The position numbers and the translations under genes are program-made. From positions 248,001 to 312,000 of the forward strand of contig CAVSSK010000021.1 of NCBI GenBank assembly GCA_963730395.1: DNA of 64,000 bases, given 5' to 3'. The notes beneath the pieces are model-generated. The model was given only the letters and a program-made list of their open reading frames with translations, ran no database searches and had not been told where the DNA came from. Position 1 is the first letter of the stretch. Every line of letters starts with the position of its first letter. Below are positions 36,329-45,928 of this stretch, piece after piece. The DNA comes from Bog-473 sp963730395. Lineage in GTDB: Bacteria; Actinomycetota; Acidimicrobiia; Acidimicrobiales; RAAP-2.

Positions 36329-37060
36329 TCAGTCGCGGTCGAGCCGGTCCAGGACGCCCGGGAGCTCGTCGAGCATGCCCACCACGGCGTCCGGTCGCTC
36401 CTCGCAGCCGGGATGTGGCACGAACGCACCGCCGCCGTCGCGGTCGATCCACACGGCACGCCACCCGGCGCGCTTGGCCCCGACGACGTCGTTGAGGGGG
36501 TGGTCGCCAACCAGCACGCAGGCCGCCGGCTCCACGCCCAGTTGGCGCTCCACCACCTCGAAGATCCCCTTGTCCGGCTTCGCCACGAAGTGGTCCTGCG
36601 CGAACACCACCGACTCGAAGTACTGCCCCAGTCCGACCTTCTCAGGGAGCCGGCTGCCGTTGGACAGGAGGCCGAGCCGGTAGTGCGCCGACAGCGCATC
36701 GAGGCACGGCAGTGTGTCGGGGAACAGGGCGGGATCGCGGTCGCGGTGGTGGAAGTAGGAGGTCGCCATCCCCCGGGCCAGTGCGACGTCCGCCGCCTCG
36801 TCGCCGCCCTCGACGGCGCGCCGTCGCGCCAGAGTGCGGGCGAAGCCGAGGACCCGCAGGCGTTCCAGGCTCCAGACATCGGGGTGCTCCCGCACCGCGG
36901 CGGTGCGGTCGTCCTGCAGGTCCTGCCAGCGCAGCGCCGCCGTGAACGGGCCCGGGCGCGCCGCCCGCAGCTCGCCCACCACCACCGTCAGCGCGTCGGT
37001 CATGACGCGCTCGAAGTCCCACAGCGTCTGGTCCCCGTCGAAGAGGACGGCCTCGATCAT
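36329..37060 (-). CDS. HAD-superfamily hydrolase
   Basis: A 243-residue haloacid dehalogenase-like phosphatase. Motif I VLFDGDQTLWDF (Asp-x-Asp nucleophile), motif II LGLLSNGS, Lys in AKPDKGIFEVVE, and motif III VLVGDHPLNDVVGAKRAGW. Substrate unknown. ATG 37060 begins four bases after the stop of the quinone oxidoreductase on the same strand. Confidence 0.83.
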   Translation of the reverse strand: MIEAVLFDGDQTLWDFERVMTDALTVVVGELRAARPGPFTAALRWQDLQDDRTAAVREHPDVWSLERLRVLGFARTLARRRAVEGGDEAADVALARGMATSYFHHRDRDPALFPDTLPCLDALSAHYRLGLLSNGSRLPEKVGLGQYFESVVFAQDHFVAKPDKGIFEVVERQLGVEPAACVLVGDHPLNDVVGAKRAGWRAVWIDRDGGGAFVPHPGCEERPDAVVGMLDELPGVLDRLDRD

Positions 37061-37064
37061 CGGC

Positions 37065-38006
37065 TCAATTGACCAGCACGACCTTGCCGAGCTTGCCGCC
37101 CCTCGCGAAGCGCTCGTAGGCCGCATCCGCGTCGGACATGGGGAAGGTGTCGGCCACCGGCACGGTGAGCCGCCCCTCGCGAAGCAGCGGCAGCACGTGG
37201 GCGCCGACCGCGGCCACCACGTTCGCCTTCTCGCGCCGGCTGCGGGCGCGCAACGTCGAGGCGCCGATGCGGGCCCGATTGGCCATGAGGTGGTACAGGT
37301 TCAACTCGATCTGGGCCCCCGCACCGACGCCGATCACGACGACGCGCGCCCCGGTGGCGAGATGCGGCAGCACCTGCACCAGGCTCGGCGCCCCCACCAG
37401 CTCGAGGGCGACGTCATAAGGGCCGTGCTCGCCCTCGCCCCCCGGCTCGACGACATATGACGCCCCCAGCGCCCGCACGCCCTCGTGCAGCGCCGCGTTG
37501 CGCACCGTCGCCGTGACCGTCGCCCCGGCCGCCGCGGCCAGCTGCACGCCCGCAGTGCCGACCCCACCGGCGCCGCCGCTGACGAGCACCCGCTCGCCCA
37601 TCCGGAGCCCGGCCTGGGTGAAGAGGGCGTCGTGCGCGGTGCAGAAGACCTCGGGGAAGCCGCCGGCCTCGGGCCAGCCGACCGAGTCGGGAACCGCCAG
37701 CGCATGCGATTCGTCGACGCGGGCCATGGTCGCCTGGGCCCCACCACCGACGATGGCCATGACGCGGTCCCCGGGGACGAAGAGCGTCACCTGCCGCCCC
37801 ACAGCCACCACCTCGCCGGCCATCTCCATGCCGGGGATGTCCTGCGGCCAGCCCGGTGGCGCCGGGTACCTGCCCGCCCGCTGGGCGATGTCCGCGCCGT
37901 TGATCCCGGCCGCCCGCACCGCCACGAGGAGCTCGGTGTCGCCCGCCACCGGGTCGTCGCGCTCCTCCCAGTGCAGCCGGCCGTCCCGGATCACCACGGC
38001 GTGCAT
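37065..38006 (-). CDS. MDR-family NADPH:quinone oxidoreductase / zinc-free alcohol dehydrogenase
   Basis: A 313-residue medium-chain dehydrogenase/reductase of the quinone oxidoreductase branch. It has PAPPGWPQDIPGMEMAGEVVAVG near the N-terminus and a Rossmann motif in VLVSGGAGGVGTAGVQLA. Zinc ligands of classical alcohol dehydrogenases are absent. It would reduce quinones or enones with NADPH. TAGGGT lies six bases before ATG 38006, so it is probably leaderless. Confidence 0.83.
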   Translation of the reverse strand: MHAVVIRDGRLHWEERDDPVAGDTELLVAVRAAGINGADIAQRAGRYPAPPGWPQDIPGMEMAGEVVAVGRQVTLFVPGDRVMAIVGGGAQATMARVDESHALAVPDSVGWPEAGGFPEVFCTAHDALFTQAGLRMGERVLVSGGAGGVGTAGVQLAAAAGATVTATVRNAALHEGVRALGASYVVEPGGEGEHGPYDVALELVGAPSLVQVLPHLATGARVVVIGVGAGAQIELNLYHLMANRARIGASTLRARSRREKANVVAAVGAHVLPLLREGRLTVPVADTFPMSDADAAYERFARGGKLGKVVLVN

Positions 38007-38012
38007 GCGGCC

Positions 38013-38018
38013 ACCCTA
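38013..38018 (-). promoter_or_regulatory. Leaderless -10 box of quinone oxidoreductase gene
   Basis: TAGGGT (minus strand) six bases before ATG 38006. Confidence 0.5.
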
Positions 38019-38050
38019 CGCGGGCCGAGCGGGCGACGACTTTGGGCCGG

Positions 38051-38056
38051 TAGGGT
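38051..38056 (+). promoter_or_regulatory. Leaderless -10 box of glutathione peroxidase gene
   Basis: TAGGGT seven bases before ATG 38064; it faces the opposite-strand box at 38013-38018. Confidence 0.5.
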
Positions 38057-38063
38057 CCGTGCC

Positions 38064-38552
38064 ATGGCTCTGTACGACATCCCCATCCACACCCTCCAGG
38101 GCGACGACACCTCGCTCGCCGACTACGCCGGCAAGACCCTGCTGCTGGTCAACGTGGCCTCCAAGTGCGGCCTCACCCCCCAGTACGAGGGCCTCGAGCG
38201 CCTGCAGAAGACCTACGGCGACAAGGGCTTCAGCGTCATCGGCTTCCCGTGCAACCAGTTCATGGGCCAGGAGCCGGGCACCTCCGAGGAGATCGCACAG
38301 TTCTGCTCGACCACCTACGGCGTGACGTTCCCGCTGATGGAGAAGATCGAGGTGAACGGCGAAGGCCGGCACCCGATCTACCGCGAGCTGACCGAGAAGG
38401 AGGACGCCGAGGGCAAGGCGGGCGACATCACGTGGAACTTCGAGAAGTTCCTCGTCTCGCCCGCCGGTGAGGTCGTGGCGCGCTACCGGCCCCAGGTGGA
38501 GCCGGAGGACCCGGGCATCGTGGGCGACATCGAGGCGCAGCTCGCCGCTTGA
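38064..38552 (+). CDS. Glutathione/thioredoxin peroxidase (GPx family)
   Basis: A 162-residue GPx. The peroxidatic cysteine is in NVASKCGLTPQY, with GFPCNQFMGQEPG and the tetrad Trp/Asn in ITWNFEKFLV. Cysteine rather than selenocysteine, and no dimer loop, as in bacterial enzymes that usually take electrons from thioredoxin. It would reduce hydroperoxides. The ATG start is supported by TAGGGT upstream. The next gene begins at a TTG overlapping its stop. Confidence 0.92.
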   Translation: MALYDIPIHTLQGDDTSLADYAGKTLLLVNVASKCGLTPQYEGLERLQKTYGDKGFSVIGFPCNQFMGQEPGTSEEIAQFCSTTYGVTFPLMEKIEVNGEGRHPIYRELTEKEDAEGKAGDITWNFEKFLVSPAGEVVARYRPQVEPEDPGIVGDIEAQLAA

Positions 38553-39253
38553 CTCCGCCGCACCCCGTCCCGGCGGGGTTCGCCGCGTCCATCTTCGACA
38601 TGGACGGGCTCCTGATCGACTCGGAGATCCTCTGGCACGAGGCCGAGATCGAGATACTCGGCGGCCTCGGCGTGCCGCTGGCCGTCGAGGGCTGTCGCAC
38701 CACCAAGGGCATGTTCGTCGGCGAGGTGACCGAGCACTGGTGCCGGCTCTACCCGTGGCAGGGACCGACGCCGGCCGAGGTGGCGGTGACGATCGTCGAC
38801 CGGGTGATCGAGCTCATCTTGACCAAGGGCGAACTCAAGCCGGGCGCCGAGCACGCCATCGCCTTGTGCTCGGCGCGGGGCCTCTCGCTCGCGGTGGCAT
38901 CGTCGTCGCAATATCGGCTCATCGACGCCGCCCTCGACCACTTCGATCTGCGGCGCCGGTTCGCGCTCGTCCACTCGGCCGAGGACGAGACGTACGGCAA
39001 GCCGCACCCCGCCGTGTTCCTCACGACCGCCACCGAGCTCGGCGTGACGCCACGGCACTGCCTCGTCTGGGAGGACGCGCCGGCGGGCGTCCTGGCGGCC
39101 AAGGCGGCCTCCATGGCGTGCATCGCCGTGCCCGAGCAGGGCGAGGGCGACCATCCTGCCTTCGGACTGGCCGACCTCGTGGTCGACTCACTGCTGGAAG
39201 TGGACGGGGCCTCGCTGGATGAGCTCGCGGCGACGCGCGACGCGTCAGGGTAG
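38549..39253 (+). CDS. HAD-IA phosphatase, beta-phosphoglucomutase/YniC-like
   Basis: A 234-residue HAD phosphatase. Motif I SIFDMDGLLIDSE, motif II LAVASSSQYR, Lys in YGKPHPAVFLTTA, motif III LVWEDAPAGVLAAKAA. This resembles sugar-phosphate phosphatases of the HxpB/beta-phosphoglucomutase-like group. The start is a TTG in TTGA overlap with the peroxidase stop, so it is coupled to it. Substrate uncertain. Confidence 0.82.
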   Translation: MTPPHPVPAGFAASIFDMDGLLIDSEILWHEAEIEILGGLGVPLAVEGCRTTKGMFVGEVTEHWCRLYPWQGPTPAEVAVTIVDRVIELILTKGELKPGAEHAIALCSARGLSLAVASSSQYRLIDAALDHFDLRRRFALVHSAEDETYGKPHPAVFLTTATELGVTPRHCLVWEDAPAGVLAAKAASMACIAVPEQGEGDHPAFGLADLVVDSLLEVDGASLDELAATRDASG

Positions 39254-39721
39254 GGCGAGCCGCTTGACGAAGCGGATGCCGTACACGTCCGCCACCACGA
39301 TGCGTTCCCATCCCGTCGCCTCGTAGAGGGCCACCGCCTCGGGCTGGCGGTCGCCCGTCGCCAGCCGCAGGGTCACGTGGCCGAGGTCGCGGGCCGCGTG
39401 CTCGAGCGCGTCCATGAGGGCGCGGCCGATGCCACGCCCGCGCCAGGCCGGATCCACCCAGAGGCGCCTGACCTCGCCGATGGCGCGCAGGCCGACCCCG
39501 CCGACGGGCGGCCCGGCGTCACGGGCGCGGGCCACCAGGAAGGTCCCGGCCGGTCGATCGAACATGTCCGCAGTGAGCCCGAGCTCGCCGTCGTCGAGGA
39601 AGCCGTAGCGCGCGATCAGCTCTGCCTCGGCCTGGGCCACGACGAAGCGCGGGCCGTCCGTCCCGTAGCGCTCGGGCCGTATCGTGACGCCCGGCGGGGG
39701 AGCGGAGGTGGGCCCGGGCAT
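39245..39721 (-). CDS. GNAT family N-acetyltransferase
   Basis: A 158-residue GNAT protein. The acetyl-CoA loop is VDPAWRGRGIGRALMDAL, preceded by EVRRLWV and followed by VALYEATGWERI. Acceptor unknown. It converges with the HAD gene (9-base overlap at the 3' ends) and is divergent from ileS. Confidence 0.83.
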   Translation of the reverse strand: MPGPTSAPPPGVTIRPERYGTDGPRFVVAQAEAELIARYGFLDDGELGLTADMFDRPAGTFLVARARDAGPPVGGVGLRAIGEVRRLWVDPAWRGRGIGRALMDALEHAARDLGHVTLRLATGDRQPEAVALYEATGWERIVVADVYGIRFVKRLALP

Positions 39722-39780
39722 ACCCTCTATCCTTTCCGAGACGCAGGGGCGCCCGTTCCCAGCGCCACCACCCTGTTCCC

Positions 39781-42700
39781 GTGTTCACCCCCGTCCCCCC
39801 CGACATCGACTTCGTCGCCCTCGAGCAGGCGGAGCTGGACCGCTGGTCCGAGCACCGCGTGTTCGAGCGCTCCATCGAGCAGCGCCGGGACGCGCCCCCC
39901 TGGATCTTCTACGAGGGCCCGCCGACAGCAAACGGCATGCCCGGCCTGCACCACGTCTGGGCCCGGGTCTACAAGGACCTGTTCTGCCGCTTCCGCACGA
40001 TGGACGGCGCGTACGTGCCCCGCCGGGCCGGCTGGGACACCCACGGGCTCCCGGTGGAGGTCGAGGTGGAGAAGAAGCTCGGCATCACCGGCAAGGAGCA
40101 GATCGAGCAGCAGGTCGGGATCGCCGAGTTCGTCCGATTGTGCCGCGAGTCGGTCTACTCCTACGTCGACGAGTTCGCCCGACTCACCACTCGCATCGGC
40201 TACTGGGTCGACATGGACAAGGCGTACTGGACGTTGAGCCAGGACTACATCGAGTCGGTCTGGTGGCACCTGCAGCAACTCTTCGACCAGGGGCTCCTGT
40301 ACGAGGACCTCAAGGTCGTGCCCTACTGCCCCCGGTGTGGCACGGCGCTGTCGAGCCACGAGCTCGGGCAGCCCGACGTGTACCGGGACGAGGAGGACGA
40401 GTCGGCCTACGTGCGTCTCCGCCTGGTCGGCGGACCTTCCCCGGACGTCCCCGGCGCCGAGTGGCTGGCGGTGTGGACGACCACGCCGTGGACCCTGCTG
40501 TCCAACACCGGCGTGGCAGTGAACCCGGACCTCGTCTATGCGGTGGTCGACCACACCCTCGTCGCCGACGAGCTCGTCGACGCCGTCTTCGGGGAGGGTG
40601 CCTCGGACCGGGTGGCGGCGCGGGTGCCCGGCTCCGCCCTCGTCGGGCTCCGTTACGAGCGCCCTTTCGACGACCTCGACCCTCCTCCGGGTGCCGACGG
40701 GTGGCGGGTGGTCCCGGCCTCCTACGTCACGACCGAGGAGGGCACCGGCCTGGTGCACCTGGCCCCCGCCTTCGGCGAGGTCGACCGCCAGATCGGGCGC
40801 GACAACGGCCTGCCGTCGCTGAACCCGGTGGGGCCCGACGGCCACTTCACCGCCGACGTGTCCTGGCTGGCGGGCCGGGACGTGCGCGAGGCCAACCACG
40901 ACATCAACGACCGCCTGGAGTCAACGGGGCTCCTGATCCGTCGCTGGCCGTACGTGCACTCGTATCCCCACTGCTGGCGCTGCCGCACTCCGCTCATCTA
41001 CTGGGGCAAGCCGAGCTGGTACGTCGCGACGTCGACCCGCAAGGACGATCTGCTGGCGGCGAACGAGACGGTGGACTGGCACCCGGCTCATATCAAGCAC
41101 GGGCGCTTCGGCGAGTGGCTGGCCAACAACGTCGACTGGGCCTTGTCGCGCGACCGCTACTGGGGCACGCCCTTGCCGATCTGGCGTTGTGGGCGCGGCC
41201 ACGTGCGCTGTGTCGGTTCCTTGGCCGAACTGTCCGACCTGTGCGGCCGCGATGTCACGGGGGTCGACCCCCATCGCCCGACGATCGACGAGGTGACGTT
41301 CACCTGCTCGACCTGCGCCGCCGAGGGCACCGACGACGAGCTGTCGGTGTCCCGCCGGGTCGAGCCGGTGATCGACGCCTGGTTCGACTCGGGCTCCATG
41401 CCGGCGGCCCAGGTCGGCTACCCCCACGCGCCCGGATCGGCGGAGGCGTTCGCCTTCCCGGCCGACTTCATCTCCGAGGCCATCGACCAGACCCGGGGCT
41501 GGTTCTACTCGCTCCTGGCCGTCAACACGCTGGTCTTCGGCGAGAGCCCCTATCGCCACGTGGTGTGCCTCGGGCACATCGTCGACGCCGACGGCCGGAA
41601 GATGTCGAAGTCGCTCGGCAACATCATCGATCCCTGGCAGATCCTCGATACGAGGGGAGCCGACGCGATGCGGTGGTGGATGTTCAGCCAGGGGTCGCCG
41701 TGGACGCCGACGCGGGCAACGCTCGGTGCCATCGACAGCGCGATGCGCGACATGCTGCTCACGCTGTGGAACACGTTCAGCTTCTTCACCACCTACGCGT
41801 CGTTGAACGGTTTCGACCCCGCCGATCCCGCCGTGCCCGCCCCGGCCGACCGCGGCCCGCTCGACCGGTGGGTCCTGTCGCGCCTGGCGACCACGACGGT
41901 CGAGATGACGGAGGGGCTCCGTGGCTACGAGCCCTACAACGTTGCGACCGCCCTCGGCGACCTCGTCGATGACCTCTCCAACTGGTACGTGCGCCGCAGT
42001 CGGCGGCGCTTCTGGCGCACCGACCCCGACGCGCCCGCCGGCGACTCACTGGCGGCGCAGGCGACGCTGCACACCGTGCTGACCACGGTGGGGCTCCTGC
42101 TGGCCCCCTTCTGCCCCTTCGTGGCGGACTCCATGTGGCGCCATCTCACGAGCGCCACTGCGGACGAATCCGTGCACCTGGCCGACTGGCCGGCGCCGGA
42201 CACCGACCTGATCGACAGGGAGCTCGAGGCGCAGATGGCGCTCGCCCGGCGGCTGACCTCGCTGGGGCGTGCCGCCCGAGGCGAGGCCTCGGTCAAGGTG
42301 CGCCAGCCCTTGAAGCGCGCCCTCGTCTTCCTCCCGGCCGGCGCACCGGAGATATTGCGCGAGATAGTGGCCGACGAGCTGAACGTCGACGAGATCGACA
42401 CCGCCGACGAGCTCAGCGAGGTGATCCAGTTCGAGCTCGTGCCGAACTTCAGCACCCTCGGGCCGCGCCTCAAGGACCGGGTGAAGGACCTCAAGCCCGC
42501 CCTGGCAAAGCTGGACGGTGCCGCGGCCGCCGAGGCGTTGGAGGAGGGCCGCTCCGTCACCGTCACCATCGACGGGGAGCCAATTGAGCTGTCGCCCGAC
42601 GACCTGCAACTGAGAGTGCGAGGCCAGCCGGGCTTCGCCGTCTCGCGCGAGGGGGGCGAAGTCGTCGCGCTCGACCTCACCCTCGACGAGTCGCTTCGCA

Positions 42701-42963
42701 AACGGGGGTTGGCCCGCGAGGTGGTCCGACTGGTGCAGGACCTGCGCAAGACGAGCGGGTTGGACGTCTCCGACCGCATCCGCTTGCACGTGGAAGGCCT
42801 CGACCCGATCGCCGAGCACTTCGGCTTCATTGCTCGCGAGATCCTCGCCACCGAGATCGTCCCTGGTCCGGGGGAGGGGGCCGGCACGTTGCTCGAGCTC
42901 GAAGACGAGCTGTTGACACAGCCGGTGCGGGTGTGGTTGCAGAAGGTGGAGGAAGAGTCCTGA
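39781..42963 (+). CDS. ileS: Isoleucyl-tRNA synthetase
   Basis: A complete 1060-residue class I synthetase. HIGH-equivalent motif GLHHVWARVY, WDTHGLPVEVEVEKKLGI in the connective region, KMSKS motif DGRKMSKSLGN, and a long C-terminal domain with paired Cys motifs upstream (YCPRCG, CWRCRTP). The layout is that of the eukaryote-like IleRS2 type usual in actinobacteria, which is less sensitive to mupirocin. The start is GTG 39781. I looked for a T-box leader, but only 59 bases separate it from the divergent GNAT gene and none is evident. Confidence 0.96.
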   Translation: MFTPVPPDIDFVALEQAELDRWSEHRVFERSIEQRRDAPPWIFYEGPPTANGMPGLHHVWARVYKDLFCRFRTMDGAYVPRRAGWDTHGLPVEVEVEKKLGITGKEQIEQQVGIAEFVRLCRESVYSYVDEFARLTTRIGYWVDMDKAYWTLSQDYIESVWWHLQQLFDQGLLYEDLKVVPYCPRCGTALSSHELGQPDVYRDEEDESAYVRLRLVGGPSPDVPGAEWLAVWTTTPWTLLSNTGVAVNPDLVYAVVDHTLVADELVDAVFGEGASDRVAARVPGSALVGLRYERPFDDLDPPPGADGWRVVPASYVTTEEGTGLVHLAPAFGEVDRQIGRDNGLPSLNPVGPDGHFTADVSWLAGRDVREANHDINDRLESTGLLIRRWPYVHSYPHCWRCRTPLIYWGKPSWYVATSTRKDDLLAANETVDWHPAHIKHGRFGEWLANNVDWALSRDRYWGTPLPIWRCGRGHVRCVGSLAELSDLCGRDVTGVDPHRPTIDEVTFTCSTCAAEGTDDELSVSRRVEPVIDAWFDSGSMPAAQVGYPHAPGSAEAFAFPADFISEAIDQTRGWFYSLLAVNTLVFGESPYRHVVCLGHIVDADGRKMSKSLGNIIDPWQILDTRGADAMRWWMFSQGSPWTPTRATLGAIDSAMRDMLLTLWNTFSFFTTYASLNGFDPADPAVPAPADRGPLDRWVLSRLATTTVEMTEGLRGYEPYNVATALGDLVDDLSNWYVRRSRRRFWRTDPDAPAGDSLAAQATLHTVLTTVGLLLAPFCPFVADSMWRHLTSATADESVHLADWPAPDTDLIDRELEAQMALARRLTSLGRAARGEASVKVRQPLKRALVFLPAGAPEILREIVADELNVDEIDTADELSEVIQFELVPNFSTLGPRLKDRVKDLKPALAKLDGAAAAEALEEGRSVTVTIDGEPIELSPDDLQLRVRGQPGFAVSREGGEVVALDLTLDESLRKRGLAREVVRLVQDLRKTSGLDVSDRIRLHVEGLDPIAEHFGFIAREILATEIVPGPGEGAGTLLELEDELLTQPVRVWLQKVEEES

Positions 42964-42974
42964 CCTGATCAGGT
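42963..42974. repeat. 12-bp palindrome between convergent ends
   Basis: ACCTGATCAGGT lies across the stops of ileS and the MarR gene. Too short for a strong bidirectional terminator. Confidence 0.3.
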
Positions 42975-43490
42975 GCCGGCGCCGAGCACCTTCGTCAGCG
43001 CGACGACCAGGGCGGCACGGTCGCCCGCGTCGAGATGGGCCATCAGGTGGCGGTCGATGCTGTCGACGTGCTGGGCGACGGCGCGCTCGAGAACGGTGCG
43101 GCCTTCGGGCGTCAACACGACGTGGATGCTGCGGCGGTCGTTGGGGCAGTTCTGCCGCGCCACCAGGCCGGCCTCGACCATGCGGTCCACCAGGCGGGTC
43201 ACGCCGCCGGTGGTGAGGGCGACGTCGGAGCTGAGCGTGCTCATGGTCAGACGGCCCTCGGGGGCTGCGCCGACATGGATGAGGACGTCGAAGAACACCA
43301 GGGGGATCCCGACCGACTGTTCCAGCTCGCGCCCGAGTGAATCGGTCAGACGGCGGTGGGTGCGGATGATCAAACCCATCAGTTGGATCCGCTCGTCGTC
43401 CATGCCGCCGAGGACGCCGCAGGTGCCGCCGTCAGAACGCGCCTCCACCTGCTCTTCGTCGTCCCCCATGGGGATGGTCGCCGTGCTCAT
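42969..43490 (-). CDS. MarR family transcriptional regulator
   Basis: A 173-residue winged-helix MarR regulator: LMGLIIRTHRRLTDSLGREL helix, then LTMSTLSSDVALTTGGVTRLVDRMVEAGLVAR as the DNA-binding core and wing NDRRSIHVVLT. ATG 43490 is chosen with GGAGAG upstream; the open frame extends eleven residues further. It is divergent from a YceI-type gene across an AT-rich promoter containing dyads, so it probably represses both. Confidence 0.86.
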   Translation of the reverse strand: MSTATIPMGDDEEQVEARSDGGTCGVLGGMDDERIQLMGLIIRTHRRLTDSLGRELEQSVGIPLVFFDVLIHVGAAPEGRLTMSTLSSDVALTTGGVTRLVDRMVEAGLVARQNCPNDRRSIHVVLTPEGRTVLERAVAQHVDSIDRHLMAHLDAGDRAALVVALTKVLGAGT

Positions 43491-43536
43491 TCCCTCAGTC
43501 TCTCCCGAAAAGCACTCTCGCACCTAGTATTGCTGA

Positions 43537-43566
43537 TTGACAAGTATCTGTTTAATCAGATACTAT
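43537..43566 (+). promoter_or_regulatory. YceI promoter with embedded MarR-type operator
   Basis: TTGACA (43537-43542) and TACTAT (43561-43566) are separated by 18 bp. The spacer and -10 contain the perfect inverted repeat AGTATCTG-N6-CAGATACT (43543-43564). A second, outer pair TATTGCT/AGCAATA surrounds it. An operator nested in the core promoter implies repression, most likely by the divergent MarR protein. Confidence 0.7.
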
Positions 43567-43605
43567 ACTAGCAATAGTCAACCAATCAACCGAGGAGACC
43601 ACGAA

Positions 43606-44169
43606 ATGACCACCACCACCAAGACCGCAACACTTCCCAAGGCCGGCGTCTACACCATCGACCCCGCCCACACCGAGGTCGGCTTCGTCGCCCGCCACCT
43701 CATCGGGACCAAGGTCCGGGGCCGCTTCACCGAGGCTTCGGGCACGTTCACCGTGGCCGAGAACCCCGAGGAGTCGAGCGTCGAGGCGACCGTACAGGCG
43801 GCCAGCATCCACACGAACCAGTCCATGCGGGACGACCACCTGCGCACCAACGACTTCCTCGACGTCGAGAACTACCCGACCCTGAGCCTCAAGAGCACCG
43901 GGTTGAGCCAGGTCGACGACAGGCACTGGGTCCTCACCGCCGACCTCACCATTCGTGGCGTGACCAAGTCGGTCGACTTCGACCTCGAGTTCCTCGGCGA
44001 GGGTGCCTCCATGCAGGAGGGCAAGACGGTCGTGGCGTTCTCCGCCACCACCGAGATCGACCGACGCGACTTCGGCGTCAGCTTCAACCACTCGCTGCTC
44101 GACGGCAGCGTCGTGGTGGGCAACAAGGTCATCATCGAGGTCGAGGTCGAGGCCGGCCTGGCCGACTGA
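43606..44169 (+). CDS. YceI family isoprenoid/lipid-binding protein
   Basis: A 187-residue YceI-type lipocalin-like beta-barrel: YTIDPAHTEVGFVARHLIGTKVRGRF, VQAASIHTNQSMRDDHLRTNDFLDVENYP and LTIRGVTKSV are family hallmarks (quoted in parts). Members bind polyprenyl or other lipids. There is no signal peptide, as in many actinobacterial copies, so it is probably cytoplasmic. GAGGAG lies seven bases before ATG 43606. MarR-YceI pairs are often linked to stress or xenobiotic response. Confidence 0.88.
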   Translation: MTTTTKTATLPKAGVYTIDPAHTEVGFVARHLIGTKVRGRFTEASGTFTVAENPEESSVEATVQAASIHTNQSMRDDHLRTNDFLDVENYPTLSLKSTGLSQVDDRHWVLTADLTIRGVTKSVDFDLEFLGEGASMQEGKTVVAFSATTEIDRRDFGVSFNHSLLDGSVVVGNKVIIEVEVEAGLAD

Positions 44170-44204
44170 CCTCGATGGGCCCGGCCGCGGCCGGCCGCGC
44201 TGGG

Positions 44205-44210
44205 TACGCT
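44205..44210 (+). promoter_or_regulatory. Leaderless -10 box of FGGY kinase gene
   Basis: TACGCT eight bases before ATG 44219; it argues for that start although the frame then needs one shift. Confidence 0.45.
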
Positions 44211-44218
44211 TCCCCGCC

Positions 44219-45892
44219 ATGCCCACGCCGACCGGCCGGCCTGCGCGCCGCGCCGGCCATCGAGATCCGACCCCTGAAGTCGACGAGGCCCGAGGACACG
44301 TACGTCCTGGCCGTCGACCTCGGGACCGGCGGCCCCAAGGTGGCGGTGCTGTCGGCCACCGGGCGCATCGTGGCGCACGCCTTCGAGTCGGTGGGCATCG
44401 ACCTGACCGACGACGGCGGTGCCGAGCAGTCGCCCCGGGCCTGGTGGGAGGCGATCGTCTCCTCGGCCCGGCGCGCACTGGCAGAGGCCGGGGTCGCGCC
44501 CGAACGGGTCGTCGGCGTGGGGTGCACCTCGCAGTGGATGGGCACCGTGCCCGTCGACGAGGAGGGGAGAGTCCATCGGCCCGGCCATCATCTGGATGGA
44601 CTCGCGGGGCGCCCGCGCCGTCCGCGAGACCGTGCGCGGTGCGCTCAACGTGCAGGGCTACTCCGCCTCCAAGTTGGCGCGCTGGGTGCGGCGTACCGGG
44701 GGGATCCCGAGCCTGTCGGGCAAGGACCCGGTGGGCCACATCCACTTCCTGCGCGAACAGCGCCCCGAGGTCTACGCCGCGGCGGCCGTCTTCCTCGAGC
44801 CGGTCGACTACCTCAACCTGCGCCTGACGGGACTGGCCCGGGCGTCCCACGACTCCATCACCGGGCACTGGGTGACCGACAACCGGGACATCGCGGCGAT
44901 CTCATATGACGACGGCCTGATCGAGCTGGCCGGCCTGGAGCGGGCCAAGCTGCCCGACCTCGTCCCGACGGGGAGCGTCCTGGGCGGGCTGACCGCCGCC
45001 GGCGGCCGCCGAGCTCGGCCTGTTGGCGGGCACGCCCGTCGTCACCGGGACGGGCGACCTCCACTCGGCCGCCGTGGGCTCGGGCGCCGTGGCCGACTTC
45101 GACGCCCACCTCTACATCGGCACCTCGAGCTGGATCAGCTGCCACGTCCCCTTCAAGAAGACCGACGCGCTGACCAACATCGCGTCCATCCCCGCCGGGA
45201 TCCCGGGCCGCTATCTGGTGGCCGACGAGCACGAGACCGGCGGGGTCTGCCTGACCTGGCTGCGCGACAACATGCTCTTCCCCGGCGACCTCCTGGGCGC
45301 CGCCGGCGCGCCCGACGGCTTTTTCGGGGTCTTGAACGACGTCGCGTCGTCCGTGCCGGCCGGTTCGCACGGGGTCCTCTTCACCCCCTGGTTGAACGGC
45401 GAGCGCTCTCCGGTCGACGACCACACCATCCGCGGCGGTTTCCACAACATCTCGCTCTCGTCGACCCGCTCCGACATGGTGCGCGCCGTCTTCGAGGGCG
45501 TGGCCCTCAACTCGGCCTGGCTGCTCGGCGCCGTGGAGAAGTACTGCAAGCGCCGCCTCGAGACCATGGCCTTCGTCGGGGGAGGCGCCAACTCGGACCT
45601 GTGGTCCCAGATGCACGCCGACGCCACCGGACGCACCATCCGCCAGGTTGCCGACCCGGTCCTGGCCAACGTGCGTGGTGCCGGCCTGCTGACGCTGCTG
45701 GCCCTCGGCCACATCACGGTGGCCGACATCCCCGGCACGGTGCAGGTGAGGGCCACCTACGAGCCGGACCCCACCTCGGCCGAGGTCTACGCCGGCCTCC
45801 TGAAGGAGTTCGTCAACCTCTACGAGAAGACGAAGGGCATCCACAAACGGCTGAACGGTCGCCGGCTCCACCACTCCGCGCCGGCGGACTGA
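44219..45892 (+). CDS. FGGY-family carbohydrate kinase (xylulokinase-like), frame disrupted
   Basis: About 555 residues when joined. The N-terminal phosphate loop is YVLAVDLGTGGPKVAVLSATG, with GVGCTSQWMGTVPVD, PAIIWMDSRGAR, PVVTGTGDLHSAAVGSG and C-terminal VGGGANSDLWSQM. It would phosphorylate a sugar such as xylulose. The frame breaks near 44561-44574 (GGGG or CC run) and 44998-45006 (GCC/GGC run). A third shift between 44219 and 44290 is implied if the start is ATG 44219, supported by the TACGCT box; ATG 44175 is the in-frame alternative. Each repaired join gives family-like sequence, so I favour sequence errors over decay. Confidence 0.75.
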
Positions 45893-45928
45893 CCTGCGAC
45901 CGCACCCGACGCGGCGGGGGAGGCGCGC

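Noticed and set aside
39722..39780. T-box leader before ileS
   Set aside because: Actinobacterial ileS genes can have one, but the 59-base gap is too short and no AGGGTGG-like T-box sequence is present.
42963..42974. ACCTGATCAGGT as a bidirectional terminator
   Set aside because: Six-base arms with no loop and no T-run are too weak to claim; listed only as a palindrome.
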